DNA of 64,000 bases from Acidimicrobiia bacterium (GCA_028285585.1 JANQOU010000002.1:124001-188000), one strand, 5' to 3'; positions 36,068-46,122 are shown, counted from the stretch's first letter. Numbers and translations are program-made. Notes: a model not told the origin generated them from the sequence alone.

Positions 36068-36960
36068 TGGAACCCCACGAACTGGATCTCTGTCTCCAGC
36101 TTGGTCCCCGTCGCTTCAAACACTCGGGCTTTGACCACTTCGACCAGCTCCAGGATGTCCGACGATCGTGCGTCCGGGCCCGCCACGAAGAAGTTCGCAT
36201 GCTTCTCGGACACTCTCACATCCCCCACAGCCAGACCTTTCAAGCCCAACTCGTCGATCAGCTCGCCCGCTGCGACATGCGACGGGTTCTTGAAGACGCT
36301 CCCTGCGTTGAAGGTCCCACCCGGTTGGTTCTCCTTGCGCCAACGGGTGATGCGGCGCAGTTCGGCACGTGAGGCCTCGGCATCGCCCTCGATGACCCGA
36401 AAGTGGGCTCGAGTCACCACCTCAGAACTCCCGACATTCGAGTGGCGATAGGCCATCTCGAGCGCATCAGGGTCAGCCCGTCGAGTTCCTCCACTGCGAA
36501 GGTCGAACAAGTCGGCATGGTACAGCCAGTCCCTGGTCTCGGAGCCGAAGCAGCCGGCGTTCTGCCGCACTGCGCCGCCAACCGTGCCAGGAACACCGAC
36601 GAAGAACTCGAGGCCGGCGTAGCCGGCATCGACCGTGGCCCGGGCCAGCCGTGGCAACGGCACAGCCCCTCCGGCCAGCACACCACCCTCGCCAACCTGG
36701 AACTCGGCAAACGAGCCTTCGGGTTTCACCACCAGGCCCGCGAAGCCGGAATCCGAGACTACGAGATTGGAGCCTCGGCCCAAGATCAGCACCTCGACAT
36801 CGGCCTCCTCTTGAAAGGCGGCCGCCAGAACGCCGAGTTCCTCGTCCGTCCTCACTTTCGCCAGGTAGCGCGCCGGCCCCCCCGCCTTGTATGTGGTGTA
36901 GGGGCCGAGAGACACGTCACGACTGATTAGGCCGGATGCCACCAGAGCGTCGAGGCTCAT
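36064..36960 (-). CDS. murB: UDP-N-acetylenolpyruvoylglucosamine reductase
   Basis: 298 residues. FAD-binding motifs: TTYKAGGPARYLA near the N-terminus, ILGRGSNLVVSDSGF and GVPGTVGGAVRQNAGCFGSE (the last a little over the usual loop). The catalytic Ser lies in FNAGSVFKNP, and the glutamate-containing C-terminal strand is present. It reduces UDP-GlcNAc-enolpyruvate to UDP-MurNAc in the cytoplasm. It overlaps murC and ftsQ by 4 bp each. Confidence 0.95.
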   Translation of the reverse strand: MSLDALVASGLISRDVSLGPYTTYKAGGPARYLAKVRTDEELGVLAAAFQEEADVEVLILGRGSNLVVSDSGFAGLVVKPEGSFAEFQVGEGGVLAGGAVPLPRLARATVDAGYAGLEFFVGVPGTVGGAVRQNAGCFGSETRDWLYHADLFDLRSGGTRRADPDALEMAYRHSNVGSSEVVTRAHFRVIEGDAEASRAELRRITRWRKENQPGGTFNAGSVFKNPSHVAAGELIDELGLKGLAVGDVRVSEKHANFFVAGPDARSSDILELVEVVKARVFEATGTKLETEIQFVGFQ

Positions 36961-38315
36961 CTCGACTCGGCCAGGCCGGCGGCTAGCTCGCCATGCAGCA
37001 GGGTTATGTCGCCGGCGCCCATGGAGATCACCAGGTCTCCCTCTTGAAGCAGCGGCAGCAGAAACTCGGCGAGATCAGCGCGGTGTGGGACGTAAGAGAC
37101 GTGCGCGCCCTCCTTGGCTGCGGCGTCCACGATCAATTGCCCGGTTATGCCCGGCACCGGCTCCTCTCTGGCTCCGTACACATCCGTGACCACGACCCGG
37201 TCGGCTTCAGACAAAGCAGTGCCGAACTCATCTGAGAATCGCTCTGTGCGTGAGTAGAGATGAGGCTGGAACACCGCCCAGATCCGGCCCCTGTCCACCG
37301 AGCGGGCCGCCGATATGGTTGCGGCTACTTCTGTCGGATGATGTGCGTAATCGTCTACGAGAGTGACACCACGCACTGTCCCGCGATGGTCCCAGCGGCG
37401 GCCCACGCCTCGAAAAGACGCTATGCCGCCGGCAGCTTCACCGAGATCGACTCCGCGCTCGGCCAAGAGCGCCAAGGCACCGGCAGCGTTGAGGGCGAAG
37501 TGGCGGCCGGGTTGCCGAACCGTGACGACGGTGCCGTCCCTGGGGCCATCCAGACGAAATGAGGAGCCCTCTCCTGTGGCCTCATAGCCACTGAGCCTCC
37601 ACGTCGGCTCGCCTGAGAACCCATAGGTGAGCGTTCCGGCCCGGGTGGCGACCAGGCGCGAGCCCTCGTCGTCGGAACAGGCGAGAACCGGCCCGTCGAC
37701 ACCTTCAGCGACAGCGACAAAGCTGGCAACGAGGTCGTCCCACTCGCCGAAATGCTCGAGATGCTCAAGCTCGACATTGGTGATGACAAGGCCGTTCATT
37801 TGAATGCTCTCGAACGTGCGAAAAGCCTCATCAGCTTCTATGACTAGGAGCTCAGTCGTCCCCAAATGACCGTTTGTCCCGAAGTCGATCACATCTCCAC
37901 CGATGACAAATGAAGGGTCCTCACCAGTTGCCCGGAGCGCCGACAAGAGCATGGCGGTGGTAGTGGTCTTGCCGTGAGTGCCGGTGGCTCCGATCGTGTC
38001 GATCAGAGCAGTGAGCGCGGCGAGGAGTTGTGGCCGACGCCACGTGGGAATGCCCGCTTCGCGAGCAGCTTCCAACTCCTCGTCGTAGTCAGGAACCGCT
38101 GAGGAAGCGACTACCAGGTCGGCGGTGACTGCGACATCGGGATTGTGACCCGTGGAGACAGCGATGCCGAGGTCCGCCAACCCCTGCAACGTGGCACCGC
38201 CTCGGAGGTCCGATCCGGACAACTCGTGCCCCAGGGACATCAACACCTTGGCGAGGGAACTCATGCCTGCTCCCCCGGCACCCACGATGTGAATCCGGTC
38301 GTAAGGAAGCCTCAT
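36957..38315 (-). CDS. murC: UDP-N-acetylmuramate--L-alanine ligase
   Basis: 452 residues. It opens with the nucleotide-sugar loop IHIVGAGGAGMSSLAKVL; the ATP P-loop is GATGTHGKTTTTAML; VIEADEAFRTF and VDDYAHHPTEVAATI are further ligase motifs. It adds L-Ala to UDP-MurNAc. It overlaps murG and murB by 4 bp. All residues of the ATP site that I can check by eye are intact. Confidence 0.96.
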   Translation of the reverse strand: MRLPYDRIHIVGAGGAGMSSLAKVLMSLGHELSGSDLRGGATLQGLADLGIAVSTGHNPDVAVTADLVVASSAVPDYDEELEAAREAGIPTWRRPQLLAALTALIDTIGATGTHGKTTTTAMLLSALRATGEDPSFVIGGDVIDFGTNGHLGTTELLVIEADEAFRTFESIQMNGLVITNVELEHLEHFGEWDDLVASFVAVAEGVDGPVLACSDDEGSRLVATRAGTLTYGFSGEPTWRLSGYEATGEGSSFRLDGPRDGTVVTVRQPGRHFALNAAGALALLAERGVDLGEAAGGIASFRGVGRRWDHRGTVRGVTLVDDYAHHPTEVAATISAARSVDRGRIWAVFQPHLYSRTERFSDEFGTALSEADRVVVTDVYGAREEPVPGITGQLIVDAAAKEGAHVSYVPHRADLAEFLLPLLQEGDLVISMGAGDITLLHGELAAGLAESR

Positions 38316-39388
38316 GTCACAGACATCATCGCTTTGGCGATGCTGTGGGCAGCATCTGGGCGAGATATTGCAGCGGCACTTCTCTGCATTTCGGAAAGAC
38401 GACTCTCATCGTGTAGCAGTGAGCCGACCAACTCGGGGAGGCCGGGTAAGTCGCTCTCCTGCATGATGACACCTGCTCCACTGCGAGCCAGGTAACTGGC
38501 GTTCTCCGCCTGATGACGGGCCGAGCCGAACGAGCCCGGGACCAAGATCGATGGCGTGGCCGTGGCAGTCAGCTCGGCTACTGCCCCTCCCGCCCTCGCC
38601 AGCACCAGATCGGCGGCCGCGTAGAAAAGGTCCATCCTCTCCTCGAAACCCCTGCGGGTCCAGGTGACGGAATGATGCGGCTTCTTCGACTCCAGCGCCT
38701 CGATGTGTGCCGTGCCAGTGACGTGCACGATGGCCATCTCTCCGCCCAACCCATTCTCGGCGATGGCCTCTACGGCCTGATTGAGCACACCGGCTCCTAG
38801 CGAGCCGCCGAACACGCCCAGGACAGGCACTCCGTCTGGAAGATCGAAGTGATGCCTAGCTGCACGCCCGAGAGCATCGCGATCGAAAGCCCAGAAAGGG
38901 CTTCTCACCGGGTTACCAACCCACTCTCCACCAGGCAGGCCCCTGGTCTCGGGAAAAGAGGTGAAGGTGCGCCGGGCCCATCTCGCTGCGACTTTGTTGG
39001 CCAAACCGGCCTCGGCGTTCTGCTCGGCGTTGAAGAACGGGACCCCAGCCTTTCTCGCTGCCCAGCCAGCCGGGATCGTGACATAACCGCCCAGTCCCAG
39101 GACGCACCTGATGCCGGCCGCGTCTATCTCCCCCCGGATCCGATCCCTAGCTCTGATCACGATGCGAGGGATGCCTAGGTTCTTTGCCGCTAGCGACCGT
39201 TGCAGCCCGCGCAGCTCTACTTGGAGGAAGGGGAATCCTTCGGCCGGGTAGACCTCAGACTCGAGCCGGCTCCCGCCAACGAAACGGACCTCGGAGCGTG
39301 GCATTCCGAGGTCGACAAGAGCTTCGGCAACCGACAACCCGGGGAAGACGTGCCCGCCGGTGCCGGCCGCGGCGATCAGGTAGGTCAT
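38312..39388 (-). CDS. murG: UDP-GlcNAc:lipid I N-acetylglucosaminyltransferase
   Basis: 358 residues from the ATG at 39388, which overlaps the ftsW stop as ATGA; the open frame to 39556 is an extension inside ftsW. Motifs: AAAGTGGHVFPGLSVAEAL (lipid I/phosphate loop), VFGGSLGAGVLNQAV and the C-terminal donor site LARAGGAVAELTA. It is a peripheral GT28/GT-B enzyme making lipid II on the inner face of the membrane. Confidence 0.95.
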   Translation of the reverse strand: MTYLIAAAGTGGHVFPGLSVAEALVDLGMPRSEVRFVGGSRLESEVYPAEGFPFLQVELRGLQRSLAAKNLGIPRIVIRARDRIRGEIDAAGIRCVLGLGGYVTIPAGWAARKAGVPFFNAEQNAEAGLANKVAARWARRTFTSFPETRGLPGGEWVGNPVRSPFWAFDRDALGRAARHHFDLPDGVPVLGVFGGSLGAGVLNQAVEAIAENGLGGEMAIVHVTGTAHIEALESKKPHHSVTWTRRGFEERMDLFYAAADLVLARAGGAVAELTATATPSILVPGSFGSARHQAENASYLARSGAGVIMQESDLPGLPELVGSLLHDESRLSEMQRSAAAISRPDAAHSIAKAMMSVT

Positions 39389-40548
39389 TTCTTCTGCGGA
39401 GCCCCGCTTTGAGCGATGTTCACCAACACTCCGATCGATGCCATCGAGACGACGAGTGCGGTCGACCCGAACGACACGAACGGAAGGGCGATGCCCGTTA
39501 TCGGTACGACGCCGAGCACGCCGCCGATGTTGATCAGCGCCTGGAGTGAGAGCCAAACCGTGATTCCCGCGGCAACCATCCGACCGAAGCGATCAGGCGC
39601 CCTCGAGGCAACCATCCACCCTGTGAGGGCCAGGACGATGAAGAGGCCAATCACGGTGAGCCCGCCGATCAGCCCGGTTTCCTCACCGATGATGGCGAAG
39701 ATGAAGTCTGTGTGAGCATTGGGAAGGTAAAACCATCGAGCCCGGCTCGCACCGAGGCCTACGCCAAACACCCCGCCGTTCCCAAGCGCGTAGTAGCCCT
39801 GGATCACCTGATAGCCGTTGCCGGCCGAGTCCGAATAGGGGTCGAGGAAAGCTTCGATGCGCGCCGCCCGATATGCCTCATCGAAGGCAAGAAACGCCAC
39901 GGCACCGACCACGGCAACACCGAGGAGCAAGACCCAGCGGAAAGGAGTGTCGCTGGCGACGATCACGGCCATTGCCGCCGCACCGATGACAATCGTGGTG
40001 CCTAGGTCGGGCTGGCGGATCACGAGCACGCTGATCACGCCAACCGTGGCGAGGACAGGAACGATGAAGTGGCCGAACCTCTTGAGAAGCTTGTGCTTTC
40101 TCTCCAAGAGGAAAGCGAGAACGAAGATCACGGTCACCTTGGCGACCTCGGATGGCTGGAATCGAACGAAAGGGAGGGGCAGCCATCTTTGGGCGCCGCC
40201 GACGACCGGGCCGACAGCGAGCACGGCGACCAGGAGCGCAACTGTGGCCAGATAGGCAGGCACGGCCAGCTTCCTGTATATCCGGTACGGGACTCTGCTG
40301 GCCAAGAGCAGGGCGATGGTTCCGATTCCAACCCCCACCAGCTGCCGTTTGAAGAAGTAGAGCTGATCATCGGTCTGGTCGACCGCCACAGCCGACGAAG
40401 CCGATTGGGTGGCGCCCAGGCCGATGACCACCAGCACTACGACCAGGACGAGAAGCGTGGTGGCCGTGCGGTTGTTGGTTCTGATCAACTCAGCCTTGCT
40501 CCTGGCAGCTGCTCGCACCTTTGAGATGGATGTCACGTTTGCTGTCAC
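39385..40548 (-). CDS. ftsW: FtsW, septal SEDS peptidoglycan polymerase
   Basis: 387 residues from the GTG at 40548, overlapping the murD stop as GTGA; the 70-codon upstream extension lies inside murD and is Arg/Gly-rich out-of-frame sequence. About ten membrane helices. SEDS signatures: QPDLGTTIVIGAAA, ASRARWFYLPNAHTDFIFA and GEETGLIGGL. It polymerises glycan strands from lipid II together with its cognate FtsI. The N-terminus has a basic cytoplasmic stretch of about 25 residues. Confidence 0.94.
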   Translation of the reverse strand: MTANVTSISKVRAAARSKAELIRTNNRTATTLLVLVVVLVVIGLGATQSASSAVAVDQTDDQLYFFKRQLVGVGIGTIALLLASRVPYRIYRKLAVPAYLATVALLVAVLAVGPVVGGAQRWLPLPFVRFQPSEVAKVTVIFVLAFLLERKHKLLKRFGHFIVPVLATVGVISVLVIRQPDLGTTIVIGAAAMAVIVASDTPFRWVLLLGVAVVGAVAFLAFDEAYRAARIEAFLDPYSDSAGNGYQVIQGYYALGNGGVFGVGLGASRARWFYLPNAHTDFIFAIIGEETGLIGGLTVIGLFIVLALTGWMVASRAPDRFGRMVAAGITVWLSLQALINIGGVLGVVPITGIALPFVSFGSTALVVSMASIGVLVNIAQSGAPQKK

Positions 40549-41837
40549 TGAGAACCCCCCAAGCGTTCCTCGACCAACTCTTCGAAACGGTCTCCCCGCG
40601 CCTCGTAAGAGTCGAACTGATCGAAACTGGCGCATCCCGGCGCCAAAAGCACGACATCTCCTTGCTCGGCCAATTGCGCTGCAACCTCCACCGCCACATC
40701 GAGCGTCCCCGCATAACGGCCCGATTCCCCGGCAAGCTCGGCCAACTCCTCGCCACAATCGCCGATGCCGACGAGATACCGGACACCAGGAGCCGTAGCC
40801 AGGGGTGACACGTCCATGCCCTTGGCCAGGCCCCCTGCGATCAGGACAACGCTGCGATGGGCTCTGATCGATGCCATCGCCGCGTGAGGGTTTGTGGCCT
40901 TGGAGTCGTTGATCCAGAGGATGCCATCGGCGTCCGCAACCAGGCTCCGGCGATGCCGGCCGGGTTTGAACGACTGCGTTACCTGCGCAATCGCCTCATG
41001 ACTGGCTCCAAGCCTCAGAGACAAGGCTACGGACATCGCCAAATTGGAGAGATGCGCAGGATCGTCGGTGGTCAACGCACCGAGGTTCATCCTGAAGTCC
41101 TCCACAACGAGTTCACCGGCCTCAGGACCGCCGCCGCCTTCGGGTTTCGAGTTGCCTGAGACGGGGAAACCGTGCGATCCGGCCTGCACTGCCAGCGACG
41201 CTGCTCCCTCGTCATCTGCGTCATAGACCAAAAGGTCGTCTGGATCTTGATTCTCGAAGATCCGCGCTTTGGCCGCCCGGTACGCCGTGACTGATCCATG
41301 CCAGTCGAGGTGGTCCTCCGCCACGTTCGTGATAGCCGCTGCGGCCGGGTGGAAGTCCTCGATGAATCGCAGCTGGAAGCTCGAGACTTCAACCACCAAA
41401 GCGTCGTAACGCTCGTTGGCGAAGTCGGAGAGAGGCGCACCAATGTTCCCCGTTGCGGGTGCTTCCAAGCCGGACGTCTCGAGCATGGCCGATGTCGCTT
41501 CTGTGACGGTCGTCTTGCCGTTGGTGCCGGTGATAGCAGCCAGGGGAACGTCGATGAGCCTGCTGGCAAACTCGACCTCCGAGATGACAGGGAGACCGAA
41601 CTCCAGCGTCTCCACCACCGGGAGCGAGCGCTCGGAGAATCCAGGGCTGGCGATCACCAGGTCTATGCCGTCGAGGAGAGTCGAATCCCACGCTCCGTGT
41701 GACAGCGAGAACCCCTGATGCAGCGCCTCTGGCTGAGCCTTCTCGTCGTACAAGGTCACCGCGTGACCAAGGTCCCGAGCCAGCCGGGCGGCCGCGAGCC
41801 CGGAGACACCGGCACCGAGGATCAGAGACCTACTCAA
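40545..41837 (-). CDS. murD: UDP-N-acetylmuramoylalanine--D-glutamate ligase
   Basis: 430 residues from a TTG at 41837, which leaves an 8-bp overlap with mraY. An ATG at 41867 is the alternative but overlaps mraY by 38 bp. Motifs: LILGAGVSGLAAARLA, ATP loop ITGTNGKTTVTEA, TNVAEDHLDWHGS and NDSKATNPHAAMAS. It adds D-Glu to UDP-MurNAc-L-Ala. It overlaps ftsW by 4 bp. Confidence 0.93.
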   Translation of the reverse strand: MSRSLILGAGVSGLAAARLARDLGHAVTLYDEKAQPEALHQGFSLSHGAWDSTLLDGIDLVIASPGFSERSLPVVETLEFGLPVISEVEFASRLIDVPLAAITGTNGKTTVTEATSAMLETSGLEAPATGNIGAPLSDFANERYDALVVEVSSFQLRFIEDFHPAAAAITNVAEDHLDWHGSVTAYRAAKARIFENQDPDDLLVYDADDEGAASLAVQAGSHGFPVSGNSKPEGGGGPEAGELVVEDFRMNLGALTTDDPAHLSNLAMSVALSLRLGASHEAIAQVTQSFKPGRHRRSLVADADGILWINDSKATNPHAAMASIRAHRSVVLIAGGLAKGMDVSPLATAPGVRYLVGIGDCGEELAELAGESGRYAGTLDVAVEVAAQLAEQGDVVLLAPGCASFDQFDSYEARGDRFEELVEERLGGSQ

Positions 41838-42885
41838 AGATGTCCGCCACGTTGATGAAATCTCCATAGAAGAAGCCGAGGCCCAGAGCCACGCCGATTC
41901 CGGTCAGGATCCAGAACCTCACCACAACCGTTGTCTCCGGCCAGCCGCCCATGTCGAAATGGAAGTGAAGTGGCGCTATCCGGAAGATCCGCTTTCCGGT
42001 CAGCCTGAAGCTGGCCACCTGAAGGATCACTGAGACCGTCTCGGCAACGTAGATGGCCCCAAGAACCATCAAGAGAAGCTGTGTGTTGGTGAGCAGGGCG
42101 AGCGCCGCGAGCAGGCCACCGATCCCCTGGCTGCCGACATCGCCCATGAAGATCTTCGCCGGCGGGGCGTTCCACCAGAGAAACCCGAGAATCGCGCCGA
42201 ATGTGGCTGCTGAGATGATTGCCAGCTCGAGCGGGTCAACCGACTCGTAGACCGTCGGGTTCCTGAATTGCCAGAAGGCGATCACCGTGTAGGAAGCGAC
42301 GACGAGCGAAGACGTGCCTGCTGCGAGGCCGTCCATCCCGTCGGCGAGATTCACACCGTTGGCCGCTCCGGTGAGCATGATCAGGACCCAGGCGACGAAG
42401 AACACACCGAGGTCGATGCCAAGCGGCCTGACGAACGAGATCTCGGTGACGATCCCGGCATGGGTGGCTCCGTAGGCAAAGGCGCCGGCGATGGCGAGCT
42501 GCCCGCCGAACTTCGCCGTCTTGGAGAGGCCCAGACTCCTCTTCCTGGAGTACTTGATCCAGTCGTCGGCGAGGCCGACCGCTGCCATCCCGACCAAAGC
42601 GAGAACGGCCAGCAAGCCGCCGCTGTTGAACTCTCTCAACTCGAAGTCGAAACCGGCGGTTGGCGTCCAGACTCTCACATGCGCCAGGGCCCAGCCGACG
42701 ACGGCGGCCGTGACAAAGACGACACCGCCCATGGTCGGTGTCCCTTGCTTGTGGCCATGTTGCCCCTGGATGTCCTCCTGGATGAACTGGCCGATTTCCC
42801 TGCGGCGCAGAAAGCGAATGGCCAGCGGTGTGCCGAATATCGACACGAGCAGGCCCACCGCTGCCGCTATCAGAAGGGGAATCAC
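41830..42885 (-). CDS. mraY: phospho-N-acetylmuramoyl-pentapeptide transferase
   Basis: 351 residues from a GTG start, ten membrane helices. Conserved polar loops: GTPTMGGVVFV, the DDxxK-like LADDWIKYSRKRSLGLS, NGVNLADGMDGLAAG, FMGDVGSQGIGG and the histidine-rich PLHFHFDMGGW. It transfers phospho-MurNAc-pentapeptide to undecaprenyl phosphate, making lipid I. The upstream neighbour is murE (4-bp overlap), not murF as is usual. Confidence 0.96.
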   Translation of the reverse strand: MIPLLIAAAVGLLVSIFGTPLAIRFLRRREIGQFIQEDIQGQHGHKQGTPTMGGVVFVTAAVVGWALAHVRVWTPTAGFDFELREFNSGGLLAVLALVGMAAVGLADDWIKYSRKRSLGLSKTAKFGGQLAIAGAFAYGATHAGIVTEISFVRPLGIDLGVFFVAWVLIMLTGAANGVNLADGMDGLAAGTSSLVVASYTVIAFWQFRNPTVYESVDPLELAIISAATFGAILGFLWWNAPPAKIFMGDVGSQGIGGLLAALALLTNTQLLLMVLGAIYVAETVSVILQVASFRLTGKRIFRIAPLHFHFDMGGWPETTVVVRFWILTGIGVALGLGFFYGDFINVADIFE

Positions 42886-44366
42886 CGGTCCATGCTCCCT
42901 GACGGCGGCTGAGATTCCGCGGTTTGTCCCAGAATCTCCCGCACAACCGCGCGGTCGTCGAAGGGAACCTTCTCACCATCGATGTCCTGTGACGGCTCGT
43001 GCCCCCTGCCCAGGACCAGCACCATGTCACCATGGCCGGCTTCTCCTATGGCATGCTCGATCGCTTCTCGGCGGTCGACAATCGCGGCCGCATGGGTGGG
43101 ATCGGCGCCTGCAACAACTTCGGCGACAATCGAGGCAGGATCCTCCGACCGCGGGTTGTCGGAGGTGATGACCGTCACATCCGCCTTCAAGGTGGCGGCA
43201 CCCATCAGAGGACGCTTGTCGCGATCCCGGTCACCACCGGCTCCGACGACGACGATCACCCTGCCCTGTGTGATTGACCTGGACGCCTCGATCGCCTTGG
43301 CGATGCCTTCGGGGGTGTGTGCGTAGTCGACGACGACCGAGAAGCCGCTGGTGGTCTCGATCAGTTCGAAACGACCGGGAACCCGGTTGACGCTCTCAAT
43401 GCCTGCGATGACCTCGTCAAAGCCGAGGCCTGCAGCCAGAGCACAAGTGGAGGCCATGACGAGGTTCTCGAGGTTGAAGCGACTGATGACTGGTCCGTGG
43501 GTCGAAGCCTCACCCCAAGGCGAGAGCATCGTGAACGACGTCCCATGCGGGGTGGGAGTAACCGATGTCACTTGCACATCACCCTGATCGCCGACCGTCA
43601 CCAAATCACCCGAATAGGAGCGGGCGATGCCGACACCGGCCGGATCATCGATGTTGATGACTGCCGAACCGACTTCGTACTCCTCGAACAGACGACGCTT
43701 CGCCGCGAGGTACGAGCTCATGTCACCGTGGAAGTCGAGATGATCTTGGGACAGGTTGGTGAAGGCGGCCACGGCGAAGCTCGTGGCCCGTACGCGCCCC
43801 AGCTCGAGAGCATGTGACGAGACCTCGGTCGAGACGAGGTCGACGCCCTCGTCTCTCATCTCAGCCAGCAACCGCTGAAAATCCGGGGCCTCGGGAGTTG
43901 TGTGAATCGACTCCTTCTTGACCCCGGCCACTCTGGTCTCGATGGTTCCGATGAGGCCTGTCGTGACCCCGGCTGATGAGGCGAGTGAGTCGAGATAGTG
44001 CGTGACCGTCGTCTTGCCGTTGGTCCCCGTGACACCAATCACGCGAAGGTCGGCCGATGGGGCACCTTGCACGTGTGAAGAGAGCGGGCCGATCGCCTTG
44101 CGAGTTTCATCTACCACGATCTGAGTTGCCGTGGTCTCAACGGGGCGGGTCACACAGACGGTGTCGCTGCCTCTGTCAACCGCGTCGGAGATGAAGTCGT
44201 GCCCGTCGGCAAGGGCACCGGCCATCGCGACGAACAATGTGCCCTCCCCTGCCTGCCGCGAGTCGTGGGTCACGTCGCGAACCGGGGCAGGGAGTGATGA
44301 ACCGGGGATGACCTGGCCGGAAGCGACCGCCGCGAGCTCGGCCACGGAGTTATCCCCCACTGCCAT
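42882..44366 (-). CDS. murE: UDP-MurNAc-tripeptide ligase (meso-diaminopimelate adding)
   Basis: 494 residues. ATP loop VIGVTGTNGKTTVTHYL; substrate motifs HTTPEAPDFQRLL and STEVSSHALELGRV; and DNPRSEDP, the DNPR motif diagnostic for meso-A2pm rather than L-Lys. It adds the third peptide residue. The ATG at 44366 overlaps ftsI by 17 bp (a GTG two codons later is possible). Length and motifs rule out a MurE-MurF fusion. Confidence 0.95.
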   Translation of the reverse strand: MAVGDNSVAELAAVASGQVIPGSSLPAPVRDVTHDSRQAGEGTLFVAMAGALADGHDFISDAVDRGSDTVCVTRPVETTATQIVVDETRKAIGPLSSHVQGAPSADLRVIGVTGTNGKTTVTHYLDSLASSAGVTTGLIGTIETRVAGVKKESIHTTPEAPDFQRLLAEMRDEGVDLVSTEVSSHALELGRVRATSFAVAAFTNLSQDHLDFHGDMSSYLAAKRRLFEEYEVGSAVINIDDPAGVGIARSYSGDLVTVGDQGDVQVTSVTPTPHGTSFTMLSPWGEASTHGPVISRFNLENLVMASTCALAAGLGFDEVIAGIESVNRVPGRFELIETTSGFSVVVDYAHTPEGIAKAIEASRSITQGRVIVVVGAGGDRDRDKRPLMGAATLKADVTVITSDNPRSEDPASIVAEVVAGADPTHAAAIVDRREAIEHAIGEAGHGDMVLVLGRGHEPSQDIDGEKVPFDDRAVVREILGQTAESQPPSGSMDR

Positions 44367-46122
44367 CTGGTGAGATCCCGAGCCGGTGGAGTGCCTGCTC
44401 CATCACTTCGGAGAAGACGGGTGCTGCGGCAGCCCCGCCGGTGCGAAACTCGAACTGCGGGGTGTCCACGACCACTGCCACGACAAGCTTTGGGTCGGAT
44501 ATCGGAGCCAGCCCTACGAAAGAAGCGCGGGTGTCGTCGATGTACCGGCCGTCTTCACCGAGTTTGTTTGCTGTGCCAGTCTTTCCTCCCACCCGGTACC
44601 CCTCGACGGCGGCTGACTCTCCGGTGCCTCTCTCGACGACTCCTGCGAGCAACTCCCTCATCAGCAGGGCCGTGCCGGCGGACACCACCTGCCGTGTCTC
44701 GATCCCGGCAACCTCGGTCTGGCCGTCGACATCCACCTGAGTCGACACGAGGTGAGGAGTGACCCACGTCCCGTCGTTGCCAATAGCCGCATAGGCAGCG
44801 GCCATCTGTAGCGGAGATACCGCCACCGAGTACCCGATGGCCGCTGAGGCCCAGCACGTCTCACAACCGGCCTCGAAGTTGAGCAAGCCAGCGGACTCGG
44901 CGGTGTAGTCGACACCGGTCTTCGAGCCCAGCCCGAACCGTTCGATGTAGTCGACGAGAGTGTCCTGCCCAAGGCTCTCGGCGACCCTGATGGTGCCCAC
45001 GTTGGAGGAGCGAGTGAATATCTCGGCAACAGTCATGTCTCTCGCCTCGTGCGGCTTGAAGTCCCTGTAACAGCCGAAGAGATCGTCATCTGTGGAACGA
45101 CAGGCCTCGGGCCTCAGTTCCAGGACGTCACTCACCCATGGGATCGTCGTACCGATCTCAACTACACCCTCCTCCAGCGCAGCCGCGACTGTGATCAGTT
45201 TTTGGGTCGATCCAGGCTCATAGCTGCCGCGGACCGCAAAATTCGAGAACTGTCGACAGACGGCCCCATCCGGACCTCCCTCGCATTGAGGGTCGAGCGT
45301 TTGCCGTTGCACCGGGTCGAACACAGGTGCTCCGGTGAGTGCAAGAATCTCCCCGGTCTCAACGGCCATGACGACAACCCAGCAGTTGGCCGCACCCGTC
45401 CTCTCCACGGCGTCGACACAAGCCTCCTGTGCTTGGTACTGAAGTGGCAGGTCAATCGTCGTGTTGAGATCGACACCGGGCACGGCAGGCGTGATGTCGC
45501 TGTGCCCTTGAAGAATCGGCGTCCCATCGAGGGCGCGCTCGAACTCGGCTCTACCTGGCACGCCGGTCAGTGCAGGGTCGTAGACAAGCTCCAGCCCTTC
45601 CTGACCAACCCCATCGATGTTGACGAAGCCGGTCACGTGTGCAGCCACCTGGCCTGCGGGGTAGATCCGAGCCGGCTCGGGATGTGAATAGACCCCTCGG
45701 ATCTCCATGTCGAGAATCCGCTCGGCCTCGACCCCGTCGAGCTGGCGCTTGATGTAGACGAAGTTGGTGTCGGAGGTGAGCCGCCTGTAGAGAGCGTCGG
45801 AGTCGACTCCGAGCAGTCCTCCGACCTGCTGCGCCAGCCAAAGAGGCTCCTCGACCTGGTCGGGCACGGCGAAGAGGCTCTGCGACTCCACGGTCATGGC
45901 CAGAAGCTCTCCGTTGCGATCAAAGATCTTTCCTCTCTGAGGTGCGAGAGGACGCGAGACGAGACGCTGGCTCAGGCCCTCTTCGGCAAGTGCCGGAGCA
46001 TGGAACACCTGGATCTGAACCAACCGATACGCCATGACTCCCCAGGCCACGACGATGGCGAGGCCGATCAGGGCTATTCGGACTTTCGTTGGGTGCGTTC
46101 GCGGAGGGTTAGCAGTTGCCAT
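44350..46122 (-). CDS. ftsI: FtsI/PBP3-type septal transpeptidase
   Basis: 590 residues. One N-terminal membrane helix (IALIGLAIVVAWGVMAYRLV), a pedestal domain beginning RGKIFDRNGELLA, then the transpeptidase with SxxK (STQK, 305-308), SSN (TRSSNVGT) and KTG (VGGKTGTAN). A possible disulfide-rich loop around residues 280-340 carries several cysteines. It cross-links septal peptidoglycan with FtsW. The 78-bp gap after ftsL can fold (see 46129-46175); GGGGGAG provides the ribosome-binding site. Confidence 0.95.
   Translation of the reverse strand: MATANPPRTHPTKVRIALIGLAIVVAWGVMAYRLVQIQVFHAPALAEEGLSQRLVSRPLAPQRGKIFDRNGELLAMTVESQSLFAVPDQVEEPLWLAQQVGGLLGVDSDALYRRLTSDTNFVYIKRQLDGVEAERILDMEIRGVYSHPEPARIYPAGQVAAHVTGFVNIDGVGQEGLELVYDPALTGVPGRAEFERALDGTPILQGHSDITPAVPGVDLNTTIDLPLQYQAQEACVDAVERTGAANCWVVVMAVETGEILALTGAPVFDPVQRQTLDPQCEGGPDGAVCRQFSNFAVRGSYEPGSTQKLITVAAALEEGVVEIGTTIPWVSDVLELRPEACRSTDDDLFGCYRDFKPHEARDMTVAEIFTRSSNVGTIRVAESLGQDTLVDYIERFGLGSKTGVDYTAESAGLLNFEAGCETCWASAAIGYSVAVSPLQMAAAYAAIGNDGTWVTPHLVSTQVDVDGQTEVAGIETRQVVSAGTALLMRELLAGVVERGTGESAAVEGYRVGGKTGTANKLGEDGRYIDDTRASFVGLAPISDPKLVVAVVVDTPQFEFRTGGAAAAPVFSEVMEQALHRLGISPDGSGG

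Noticed and set aside
42882-44366. MurE-MurF fusion to explain the absent murF
   Set aside because: The protein is 494 residues with one ATP loop and only MurE motifs.
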